Source: Gammaproteobacteria bacterium (GTDB lineage: Bacteria; Gemmatimonadota; Gemmatimonadetes; Longimicrobiales; Gaopeijiaceae). Taken from it: a stretch of 64,000 nucleotides of DNA. The notes beneath the pieces are model-generated. The model was not told where the DNA came from. It saw only the letters and a program-made list of their open reading frames with translations, and ran no database searches. Positions 52,090-59,712 of this stretch are shown piece by piece (within the stretch, counting starts at the first letter, position 1; every line of letters begins with the position of its first letter). The DNA is taken from NCBI GenBank assembly GCA_028819075.1, contig JAPPMM010000028.1, forward strand, positions 186,001 through 250,000, read 5' to 3'. Position numbers and translations under genes: made by a program.

Positions 52090-53499
52090 TCACGGCAGCG
52101 CCGCCGGATCAATCCGCCCGCGCTCGGCCAGGCGTCCCCTGCCCCGCTCCGCGACCGGCTCCCCGCGGTCGACGATGATCTCACCGCGCGAAAGCGTCCA
52201 GGTCGGGAAGCCGCTCACCCGCATCCCCTGGAAGGGGCTGTAGTCTACCGCGGAGTGGAGCCTGGCCGCATCGATTTCGGTCTCCGCCTCCGGGTCCACG
52301 ACGATGACGTCGGCGTCGGCTCCGGCGTCCAGCGTGCCCTTGCGTGGGTACATTCCGAAGATGCGCGCCGGATTGGTGGAGGCGAGTTCGACGAAGCGCT
52401 GGGGCGAGATCAAGCCGGTCGACACGCCGCCGGCGAACACCAGGGGGAGGCGGGTCTCGATCCCCGGGAGGCCGTTGGGGATGCGGGTGAAGTTGCCGCG
52501 CCCGGTGGTCTTCTGGTCGTGGTAGCGGAAGGGGGCGTGGTCGGAGGACACCTGCTGGATCGATCCGTCCGCCAGCGCGCTCCAGAGGGCGTCGCCGTGC
52601 TCGGCGGCGCGCATCGGGGGGCTGCACACGAACTTGGCGACCTCGAACCCGCCGCAGGGGTCGTAGACCGTCTCGTCGAGCACCAGGTACTGCGGGCAGG
52701 TCTCGGCCACAACCGGTTCGCCGCGCTCGCGGGCGGCGGCCACATGACCCGCCGCGCCCGCCGAGGTGACGTGCGCGATGCAAAGGGGAGCATCCACCAC
52801 CCCGGCCAGCATGATGGCGCGATGGGTCGCCTCCGCCTCCACCACCGGGGGGCGGCTGGGGGCGTGGTAGGCGGGACCGGTCTTGCCGTCGCTGAGGTGC
52901 TGGTTGATCAGGTACGTGACCGCACAGTCGTTCTCGCAGTGGACGTAGACGAGCCCGCCGTTGGCGCCGGTCGCTTCCAGCAGCCGCAACAGCCCATCGT
53001 CGTTGACGATCTTGTCGCCGTACGTCATGTAGACCTTGAAGGAGGGGAATCCTCCCTCGATCAACTCCGGCACTTCGGCGATGACATCGTCGCGGACATC
53101 CGTGACGATGGTGTGAAAGCCATAGTCGATGACGGCGTCGGGCGCGATTTCGCCCAGGCGCCTGTCGCGCGCCAGCGCCAGCGTCTCGCCCCGCCGCTGC
53201 AGCGAGAAGTCGATGATGGTGGTGACGCCCCCGCACGCCCCCGCGACGGTGCCGGTATGGAAGTCGTCGGCGGTGGTGATCCCCAGGCGGTCGATGGGGT
53301 GAGCCAGGTGCGTGTGGGTGTCGATGCCCCCGGGCATGACCCAGTGGCCGCGCGCGTCCAGGACCTCGCCATCGGTGGTCAGGTCCTGCCCGACCTCCGC
53401 AATCCGCCCGTCGCGGATCAGGACGTCGGCCGGCTCCATGCGGTCGGCCGTTACCACGGTGCCGCCGGCGATCAGCAGTTCGCTCACGGGCGCTCCCAT
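52090..53499 (-). CDS. Dihydropyrimidinase / hydantoinase
   Basis: The 469 residues from ATG 53499 keep the full di-zinc site: H62 and H64 (DTHTH), carboxylated lysine K155 (SFKVYMTY), H187 (YVHCEND), H243 (IAHVTS) and D320 (SSDHAPF). Y160 fits the oxyanion tyrosine. It opens cyclic amides such as dihydrouracil, hydantoin or 5-substituted hydantoins. There is no signal peptide, unlike the window's other amidohydrolases, so it acts in the cytoplasm. No beta-ureidopropionase or carbamoylase is adjacent, so full pyrimidine breakdown is not shown here. Confidence 0.92.
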   Translation of the reverse strand: MGAPVSELLIAGGTVVTADRMEPADVLIRDGRIAEVGQDLTTDGEVLDARGHWVMPGGIDTHTHLAHPIDRLGITTADDFHTGTVAGACGGVTTIIDFSLQRRGETLALARDRRLGEIAPDAVIDYGFHTIVTDVRDDVIAEVPELIEGGFPSFKVYMTYGDKIVNDDGLLRLLEATGANGGLVYVHCENDCAVTYLINQHLSDGKTGPAYHAPSRPPVVEAEATHRAIMLAGVVDAPLCIAHVTSAGAAGHVAAARERGEPVVAETCPQYLVLDETVYDPCGGFEVAKFVCSPPMRAAEHGDALWSALADGSIQQVSSDHAPFRYHDQKTTGRGNFTRIPNGLPGIETRLPLVFAGGVSTGLISPQRFVELASTNPARIFGMYPRKGTLDAGADADVIVVDPEAETEIDAARLHSAVDYSPFQGMRVSGFPTWTLSRGEIIVDRGEPVAERGRGRLAERGRIDPAALP

Positions 53500-53509
53500 G
53501 TGCTCATGA

Positions 53510-53551
53510 CCCCCGGACCCGCGCATTTCCTGGTGTGCGCGAGCCCGGGGG
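53510..53551 (-). terminator. GC-rich hairpin between peroxiredoxin and dihydropyrimidinase genes
   Basis: Arms at 53510-53525 and 53536-53551 pair at about 13-14 of 16 positions around a 10-nt loop. It follows the peroxiredoxin stop on the minus strand and precedes the dihydropyrimidinase start by 11 bp. No T tract follows, so it may be a weak terminator or an RNA processing or translation-control hairpin. Confidence 0.45.
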
Positions 53552-53584
53552 CCGGTGAATGCCTCTGCGATGACCCGGGTATCG

Positions 53585-54244
53585 CTACTCGGGCTGCGGA
53601 ACGATGCGGATGTAGGGAAGCGGCTGTTCCCAACCGTCCGGATACTTCGCTTCCGCGTCCTCGTTAGACACGGTAGGGAGGATGATCACGTCCTCACCGT
53701 GCTCCCAGTTGGCCGGGGTGGCGACCTGCTTGTTGGCGGTGAGCTGGCAGGAATCCAGAAGCCGCAGGATCTCGGCGAAGTTCCGGCCCGTGCTCATGGG
53801 ATAGGTGAGCGTGGCCTTGATCTTCTTGTCGGGTCCGATGATGAAGACCGAGCGTGCCGTGGCGTTGTCGGCCGGAGTCCGTCCCTTGCAGGTGTCGCCC
53901 GCATCGGCCGGGAGCATGTCGTAGAGCTTGACCACGCTCAGCTCCGGGTCGCCCACCAGCGGATAGTTGATGGCGTGCCCGCCGAACGACGCGATGTCGT
54001 CCGACCAGGCGTGATGGTCGCCGACGCCGTCCACGCTGATGCCCATGATCTTGCAGTTGCGGCGCGTGAATTCGTCCTTGAGCGCGGCCACGGTGCCCAG
54101 TTCGGTGGTGCAGACGGGCGTGAAGTCCTTCGGATGGGAAAACAGGATCGCCCATCCGTCGCCGATCCAGTCGTGGAATCGGATGGTGCCCTCGGTGGTC
54201 TCGGCGGTGAAATCGGGTGCTTCGTCGTTGATTCGCAGGGTCAT
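53585..54244 (-). CDS. 1-Cys peroxiredoxin (Prx6/AhpC-like)
   Basis: The 219 residues start from ATG 54244 with AGGAGG five bases upstream. The peroxidatic cysteine is C45 in DFTPVCTTELG, and the long C-terminal domain and EGTIRFHDWIGDGW start are typical of the Prx6 group. It reduces peroxides. A resolving cysteine is not obvious. The gene is separated from the operon upstream by 180 bp and from the dihydropyrimidinase by a hairpin, so it is probably its own unit. Confidence 0.93.
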   Translation of the reverse strand: MTLRINDEAPDFTAETTEGTIRFHDWIGDGWAILFSHPKDFTPVCTTELGTVAALKDEFTRRNCKIMGISVDGVGDHHAWSDDIASFGGHAINYPLVGDPELSVVKLYDMLPADAGDTCKGRTPADNATARSVFIIGPDKKIKATLTYPMSTGRNFAEILRLLDSCQLTANKQVATPANWEHGEDVIILPTVSNEDAEAKYPDGWEQPLPYIRIVPQPE

Positions 54245-54424
54245 GGATCCTCCTGGTTCCGGTTCGGGTGCGGATGCCGGCGGGCTCGCAAGCGTAGCCG
54301 CCGAACCGGGACTACGCCACACGGGGTTGCCGGTTCCCCACGACGCGCGGCCGCTCGCGGACCGGCGCGATCTTCCCGTTCCATTCACTCTCGCGGTCGG
54401 AAGCCGAGCTTCCATCCAGCCATC

Positions 54425-55627
54425 CTACAGGCTGCTGGCGAACTTCCGTATGCGCTCCATCGACTCGAGGATGCGTGCCTCGGGACACAGGAGCGAGACC
54501 CGTACCCAGTTGCGCCATCTCGCACCGAAGGAGGCCCCGGGGAACATCAGCACGCCCGCCTCGTCCAGGAGCCGGTAGCAGAAGTTCTCGGCGTCCATCC
54601 CGAAGCGCGAAACGTCGGCCCACATGAACAGGCCTCCCCCGTGGGGACCGTGCGGGACCCCCAGCTCGGCGAAGCCGTCGATCAGCGCCTGGCGCCGGCG
54701 CCGATACCGCGCCAGATACTCCGGACGCGGGTCCGGATCGGCCTCGAGGGCGGCGAGAGCCGTGTATTGCGAGAATGCCGGACAGGGGCCCGACGTCGTG
54801 CTCTTGATGGCCTCCACCGCGTCGATGAAGGCCGGTGGGCCGACCAGGTAGCCGACCCGGAAGCCGGTCATCGCGTAGGCCTTGGAGAATCCCGAAAGGA
54901 CAACCGAACGCCCGCGGGCTCCATCCGCGGCAAGCAGCGAGAGGAACGGCTCCTCGCGGAAGACCACGTCCTCGTAGATCTCGTCGGACACCACCACCAT
55001 GCCGAGGTCGGCCGCGGCCCCTGCCAGATCGCGCACGCCCTGCGGGCCTACGCAAGATCCGGTCGGGTTCGAAGGATTCACGAATACGAGGAGCTTGCAG
55101 CCCTGCGCGTGCTTTCGGAGTTCATCGCCCCCGAGTTCGAAGGGGCGGTCTCCACCCGTGGGGACAGGCACGATGTCGCCGCCCGCGGTCCCGATCGCCT
55201 GGTCGTAGGAGCTGTAGCGCGGGTCCTGGCAGGCGACCCGGTTGCCCGGGTCGACGAGCGCCAGCATGGCCAGGAACAGCCCCTCCTGGGCGCCGTTGGT
55301 GATGGCGATTTCGGTGGCGGGATCGACCTCCACGCCCTTTTCGCGGGCGTAGCGGCGGGCGATGCCTTCGCGCAGCGGGAGCAGGCCGCGCACCGGGCCA
55401 CCGTCCCCTGTGGCCATCCCCGCGCCCGCCGCTTCGGCGAAACGGGCAAGGCCGTCCTCGACAATCGCCGGCTGGGTGTGCAGATCGGGATCGCCGCGCC
55501 CCAGCGAAATGACGTTCTCTCTTTCTCGCGCGAGCGCCATCATCTTGTAGCGAAGCGAGGTTGCCGCCTCGCCCTTGCGCAGCGAGGCGGAGCCCGCGCG
55601 TTCCCGGGACTTCATCGGGGCGCTCAT
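54425..55627 (-). CDS. Class I/II aminotransferase (fold type I PLP enzyme)
   Basis: The 400 residues from ATG 55627 have the complete active site: ITNGAQEGLF, NPSNPTG at 184-190, the cofactor aspartate in SDEIYE (214-219) and catalytic K249 in SGFSKAYAMTGFRVGY; the C-terminal arginine is in VRVSLL. It belongs with aspartate/aromatic/branched-chain-type aminotransferases. Its start overlaps, by 4 bp (ATGA), the stop of a smaller PLP-fold protein that has lost its lysine. The two are thus translated as a unit and may assemble together. Confidence 0.92.
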   Translation of the reverse strand: MSAPMKSRERAGSASLRKGEAATSLRYKMMALARERENVISLGRGDPDLHTQPAIVEDGLARFAEAAGAGMATGDGGPVRGLLPLREGIARRYAREKGVEVDPATEIAITNGAQEGLFLAMLALVDPGNRVACQDPRYSSYDQAIGTAGGDIVPVPTGGDRPFELGGDELRKHAQGCKLLVFVNPSNPTGSCVGPQGVRDLAGAAADLGMVVVSDEIYEDVVFREEPFLSLLAADGARGRSVVLSGFSKAYAMTGFRVGYLVGPPAFIDAVEAIKSTTSGPCPAFSQYTALAALEADPDPRPEYLARYRRRRQALIDGFAELGVPHGPHGGGLFMWADVSRFGMDAENFCYRLLDEAGVLMFPGASFGARWRNWVRVSLLCPEARILESMERIRKFASSL

Positions 55628-56409
55628 GGCCGCACCCCCAGCGCCCACAAGGCGGCGCGCTGCGACGGAGCCGGCGAGCAGATCGACGACGCCTGCTTCC
55701 ACTTGGCGATGCGCGGCCGCACGGCGACGGGAGCGGCGACGAAGCCGAGGGAAAACGGGTGCATCCCCTCCAGGCCGTGCAGCGAGCCGATCACGATGGC
55801 GTCGGCGGGGGCGGAGGCAGCCTCGGCCTGGCCGCCGAAGAGGCGGTCACCGATCGCATGCACCTGAACGAGCCGCGGGGTGGCGGGCGCGTTCCCGTCT
55901 TCGGGGATTGCCGCCCCCGCCTCGTATTCGATCAAGTGAAATGCCGCCTCGGCTTCTGACGCAGCATCGGTGCCGGGTTCGGTCACGCGCACCCGCATCC
56001 AGTCGAGCAGGCGCTGATGCCGACTTCCGGACTGTGCGACGATGGCGGCCCCCTCTCCGCCGCCGAGGCCCAGGATGGTCGCGAAGAGCGACTCTCCTTC
56101 TCCCTGGGTGATGAGCACGCCATCGGGTTCGCGAGCGGGGAAGCCCAGATCGGGCAGGGCCTCGCCCACCCGCCGGCGCAGCTCCCCCATTCCGGGACGG
56201 TCCGGGTAGTGGGTTTCTCCGGCCAGCAGGTGATGGCGCAGGCCGGCGAGCAAGCCCTCGCTCGGACCTGCCGTGGTGGACCCGGACGACCGGGCGGACC
56301 CGGCGCTCGCGAAGGACTCCATCGCCGTCCTCGCCCGTTGCGAGACGGCCGCCTCCACGGCGCTCCCTGCGCTTCCCTCTGGCAAACTTCCGTGGCCTGA
56401 TTCGGTCAT
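55624..56409 (-). CDS. Aminotransferase-like protein lacking the catalytic lysine
   Basis: The 261 residues from ATG 56409 align with the aminotransferase fold of the next gene: THYPDRPGMGELRRRVG (66-82) matches the YPD-G-LR segment, VLITQGEGESLFATIL the TxGAQ helix, and IGSLHGLEGMHPFSLGF (207-223) the lysine loop. At the lysine position stands G212. The middle of the fold is shortened, and the NPxNP and SDExY motifs are not seen. It cannot form the usual PLP Schiff base. Overlaps of 4 bp with both neighbours and an intact reading frame argue against a pseudogene. It may be a regulatory partner of the active enzyme. Confidence 0.75.
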   Translation of the reverse strand: MTESGHGSLPEGSAGSAVEAAVSQRARTAMESFASAGSARSSGSTTAGPSEGLLAGLRHHLLAGETHYPDRPGMGELRRRVGEALPDLGFPAREPDGVLITQGEGESLFATILGLGGGEGAAIVAQSGSRHQRLLDWMRVRVTEPGTDAASEAEAAFHLIEYEAGAAIPEDGNAPATPRLVQVHAIGDRLFGGQAEAASAPADAIVIGSLHGLEGMHPFSLGFVAAPVAVRPRIAKWKQASSICSPAPSQRAALWALGVRP

Positions 56410-57233
56410 CCAACAGCCTCCGGCGTGTATTCGGCGATTTCGTGAATGCGCTTCATCACTCCCCGCGTGCCCCACTGCTCCAGCGCCTGCGTCAATGTCC
56501 AGGCGTCGAAGCGGCAGCCGCTGATCCGGCCGCGCAGCCCGGCGAGAAAGAGGAACGCGGGTCCCAGTCTAACGGGATCCCGCCAACCCGCGCGCGTGGC
56601 CGCATCCGCGCATTCCGCGTCCCGTTGCGTCAAGGAGGTCGGCTTGATGGGCAGCCCCGGCGTCACCGTGTTGGCGCTGATGGACGACCCCGCCAGCTCG
56701 AGCGCGAGGCATCGCGTAAATGCCTCCATGCCGAATTTGGAGGCGCAGTATGCGGCTTGGCGTGCGAACGCGCCGGTCCCCGCGCGGGAGGAGACGTTGA
56801 TCACGGATCCGCCCTCCTCCCGCAGGAGCGGCAGCAAGTCCCTCGTCAGGAACACCGGGGCTTCCAGGTTCACGCTCATGATACGGCGCCAGTGTGCGGC
56901 GTCCATCGATGCGACAGGCTCACGTTCCAGCACGCCGGCGTTGTTGACGATGACGCGCAGCCTGCGGGCTTCCCTGCGCAGGGTACGTATCAGTCCATTT
57001 CGTTCATCCTCGCGCCCGAGATCGGTGACGAGAATGTGAGCTTCACCTCCCGCCGCGCGGATGTCGGATGCAGTCCACTCGAGTTCCTCCGGCACCTCGG
57101 CAACCAGCCATACCCGCGCGCCCGCCGAAGCCATCGCCTTTGCGATGCCGCGACCCAGGCCTCGGCCGGCTCCCGTCACGAGGACGTCGATGCCCGCGAC
57201 GCTTGGCGGACGTGGAATGCTGGATGCGGGCAT
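56406..57233 (-). CDS. Short-chain dehydrogenase/reductase
   Basis: This 275-residue classical SDR has cofactor loop TGAGRGLG (20-27), NNAG (97-100) and the catalytic S148/S149, Y162 and K166 (YCASK). The start of strand two, with valine and no acidic residue at the end, does not clearly decide between NAD and NADP. It would oxidise or reduce a secondary alcohol/ketone. Its stop overlaps the start of the lysine-less aminotransferase-like gene, which places it in the same operon. Confidence 0.9.
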   Translation of the reverse strand: MPASSIPRPPSVAGIDVLVTGAGRGLGRGIAKAMASAGARVWLVAEVPEELEWTASDIRAAGGEAHILVTDLGREDERNGLIRTLRREARRLRVIVNNAGVLEREPVASMDAAHWRRIMSVNLEAPVFLTRDLLPLLREEGGSVINVSSRAGTGAFARQAAYCASKFGMEAFTRCLALELAGSSISANTVTPGLPIKPTSLTQRDAECADAATRAGWRDPVRLGPAFLFLAGLRGRISGCRFDAWTLTQALEQWGTRGVMKRIHEIAEYTPEAVG

Positions 57234-57288
57234 GCCTTATCGAGAGGTGCGCGCACGTTGGTTGGAGGGGATGCGGGCCACCGGTCCC

Positions 57289-57307
57289 GGATCGGCGGAC
57301 CCGATCC
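57289..57307 (-). other. Short inverted repeat after the DUF819 stop
   Basis: GGATCGG (57289-57295) and its complement CCGATCC (57301-57307) are separated by five bases. The hairpin lies 6 bp past the DUF819 stop codon and 56 bp before the SDR start. With a 7-bp stem and no T tract it is too weak for a firm terminator call; it may attenuate transcription inside the operon. Confidence 0.3.
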
Positions 57308-57312
57308 CCGCA

Positions 57313-58542
57313 CTAACCCACAAGCGCATCCACGACCCGCGCGCAGAAGAAGCCAAGGTAGTTCCCGAGCGCGTATCCGAAGATGCCCACGATGACCGCC
57401 GGGGCCACCAGCTTGTGCCACTTCATCGCCATGCCGATGGCCAACGCCGAGCCGGGCCCGCCGATCGCGGCCTGGCTGGCGATCGAGACCGTGGCCAGAT
57501 CGATGCGGAAGAGCCACCCGATCCCGTACGCGACGACGACGTGGATGCCCATGATGACGATCATGAAGCTGAAGATGGGCACGCCGGCGTCGACAATGGT
57601 CGCCAGATCGGAGGCCGCACCCAGCGCGATGAAGAAGATGTGGAGGGCGAAATAGGAAAGGACCTCGGCCCCGCGCAGCTTCCTCACCCACGGAAGCTGC
57701 GCCACGATGAGCGCAATCGTCGTCAGCCAGAGGACTTCCGGCACGTCGCTGAAGAACTGCACGAGTCCGTACCCCGGTGAACCCACCGACATGGCGGCAA
57801 GCTGCTCCGCGAAGGCTTCACTGATGATCCGTGCCAGCCAGAGCGCGACCAGGGGAAGGCCGCCCAGGATGGCGAAGTCCGTGATGCTGATGTCGGTGTC
57901 GGTCCAGCGGCGGCGCATCGTCTCTTCCTGCGCCTCCTGCTCGGCCCTTTCCGCGGCGTCGGTGGCTGGCGCCGTGGCGAGTCCGGCACCGCTTCGGCGC
58001 AGGAAGATCGCCGCCAGAACACCCGCCAGCCACACCTGAAACAGCAGGTACGGGACCGTCGACATGTTGTCGGCCAGCGCTGCGGCAGCGAAGGTGCTCG
58101 GCTCGACCTCGAGCCCCTGTCCGACGGCGGCGAAGTTCATCCCACCGCCCGCGAAGGCGGCCGAGAACGCCCCCGAGAGCTTCCACGTCTCCGGTCCGAC
58201 CCATCCGGCCATGGTCGCGCCCGCCACCGCCCCGCCAACGAAGCTGCCCCCGCACGCCGCGAGATACGCGATCAGCAGGGGCCTTCCCGCATGGGCCAGT
58301 TCCTTCATGTGCGTGCCCATGATGACGAGCACGATTGCGTAGGGGATGGCGAAGGTGAACACGGCTTCGTGCGCCGGCCCGGTGTGTTCGATGACGCCGA
58401 CATTGGCGAGCGTGATGCCGAGCAGGGTGCACACGACGGCGGAGCTGATCTTCTTGATGACGTCGTAGCGCTCTTCCAGCCAGCGCGCGAAAGCCACCAC
58501 GGCCAGCATGAAGGCGATAACCAGCAGCGGGTCTCTCAGCAT
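57313..58542 (-). CDS. DUF819-family membrane transporter
   Basis: The 409-residue integral membrane protein has about ten to eleven hydrophobic helices. It includes the family-typical FAGGGMNFAAVGQG and AAIGGPGSALAIGMA segments in two inverted halves. A charged loop lies near 195-215. DUF819 (YjcL-type) proteins are putative permeases of unproven substrate. It lies 13 bp downstream of a 2-hydroxyacid dehydrogenase, suggesting it moves a hydroxy-acid or related anion, perhaps as exporter. Confidence 0.88.
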   Translation of the reverse strand: MLRDPLLVIAFMLAVVAFARWLEERYDVIKKISSAVVCTLLGITLANVGVIEHTGPAHEAVFTFAIPYAIVLVIMGTHMKELAHAGRPLLIAYLAACGGSFVGGAVAGATMAGWVGPETWKLSGAFSAAFAGGGMNFAAVGQGLEVEPSTFAAAALADNMSTVPYLLFQVWLAGVLAAIFLRRSGAGLATAPATDAAERAEQEAQEETMRRRWTDTDISITDFAILGGLPLVALWLARIISEAFAEQLAAMSVGSPGYGLVQFFSDVPEVLWLTTIALIVAQLPWVRKLRGAEVLSYFALHIFFIALGAASDLATIVDAGVPIFSFMIVIMGIHVVVAYGIGWLFRIDLATVSIASQAAIGGPGSALAIGMAMKWHKLVAPAVIVGIFGYALGNYLGFFCARVVDALVG

Positions 58543-58555
58543 GGAGGCTCCGGGC

Positions 58556-59578
58556 TCAGGGTTGTGGATGGGTACCGTTCACCAATCCCCGCACCTCCCC
58601 GCCTCCGGCCACCGCGACCAGATTCGCGACCACGTCGTCGATCATGCCCCGCTGCCCGCCACCGGTCCCGCCACCCACATGGGGTGACAGGAGCACGTTT
58701 GGCGCATCGGCCAGCGCGCTGCCCTCGGGCAACGGCTCGTACAGGAAGGCATCCAGCCCCGCCCCGGCGATCCGGCCGCCCCGAAGGGCGTCAGCGAGCG
58801 CATCTTCATCGACCAGCCCGCCGCGCGCGGTGTTCACCAGGATGGCCGTGGGCTTCATGAGCGCGAGGGCCGCGGCGTCGATCATGCGCTCCGTCTGGTC
58901 GGTATGGGGGGCGTGCAGGCTGACCACGTCGCTCGCGGCGAGGAGTTCCGGGAGCGGCACGGAGCGCGCCCCGACCATCTCCTCGTGCTCGCGGGGCAAA
59001 GGCGAGCGCTTGTGGTAGACGACTTCCATATCGAACGCGCGCGCGCGCCGCGCGACCTCGAGCGCGATGTCGCCCAGCCCGACCAGCCCCAGCGTCCTGC
59101 CGTGGAGCTGCCAGACGTCGGGGTAGCGCAGCCAGTTGAAGGCGATCCTGCGCTCCGTGGTGCGCACAGGCTCGACGCCGAGTTCCAGGTATTCCGCATC
59201 CCGGGTGCCCATATGCCCCGGCACCAGCTTGCGGTAGAGGCCCAGCATCAGCGCGACGGTCTGCTCCGCGACGGCGATCGCACCGCGGTGCGGGAGCACC
59301 GACACCGGCACTCCGGCCGCAGCCGCGGCGTCCCGATCCACCGCCCAGGGCGCCCGCCCCTGCACCTGAATCAGGCGAAGGCCCGCGGAAGCGCCGATCA
59401 GGTCCGCGCCGATGCGCCGCTTTGCCGTCACGAGGGCGTCCGCGCCGGCCGCGGCCGCGCGCAGTGCCCGTTCATCCATCCCGCCGCCCCACGTCACCTC
59501 GACTCCGGCCTCGTCCGCCGCTTGCTGGAAGAGGCCCTGGATCCAGTCCGCAAGGGGTTCGATGTGGAGTGCTCGCAC
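58556..59578 (-). CDS. D-2-hydroxyacid dehydrogenase family protein
   Basis: The 340 residues begin on GTG 59578. The NAD-binding loop is LGLVGLGDIA (163-172). The catalytic triad is R252 (NTARGG), E281 (LYEPLPEG) and H300 (LSPHVGG). Family members reduce 2-oxoacids such as glyoxylate, hydroxypyruvate or phenylpyruvate to D-hydroxy acids. It is the first gene of a minus-strand operon (with DUF819, SDR and the two PLP-fold proteins) that faces the NCS2/TRAP operon across 134 bp. Confidence 0.9.
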   Translation of the reverse strand: MRALHIEPLADWIQGLFQQAADEAGVEVTWGGGMDERALRAAAAGADALVTAKRRIGADLIGASAGLRLIQVQGRAPWAVDRDAAAAAGVPVSVLPHRGAIAVAEQTVALMLGLYRKLVPGHMGTRDAEYLELGVEPVRTTERRIAFNWLRYPDVWQLHGRTLGLVGLGDIALEVARRARAFDMEVVYHKRSPLPREHEEMVGARSVPLPELLAASDVVSLHAPHTDQTERMIDAAALALMKPTAILVNTARGGLVDEDALADALRGGRIAGAGLDAFLYEPLPEGSALADAPNVLLSPHVGGGTGGGQRGMIDDVVANLVAVAGGGEVRGLVNGTHPQP

Positions 59579-59712
59579 GGTGGAATCCCGTTGGCTATAG
59601 TGGCCGCGAATGGGGGCGGAAGAGCTGGCGAAGCGATGCATGCGCCCCCGGGGAGAGGCGCGCGCATGAGAATGGGGGGAAGCTCGGCGCTTATCAAGCG
59701 GACCATGCTGCC

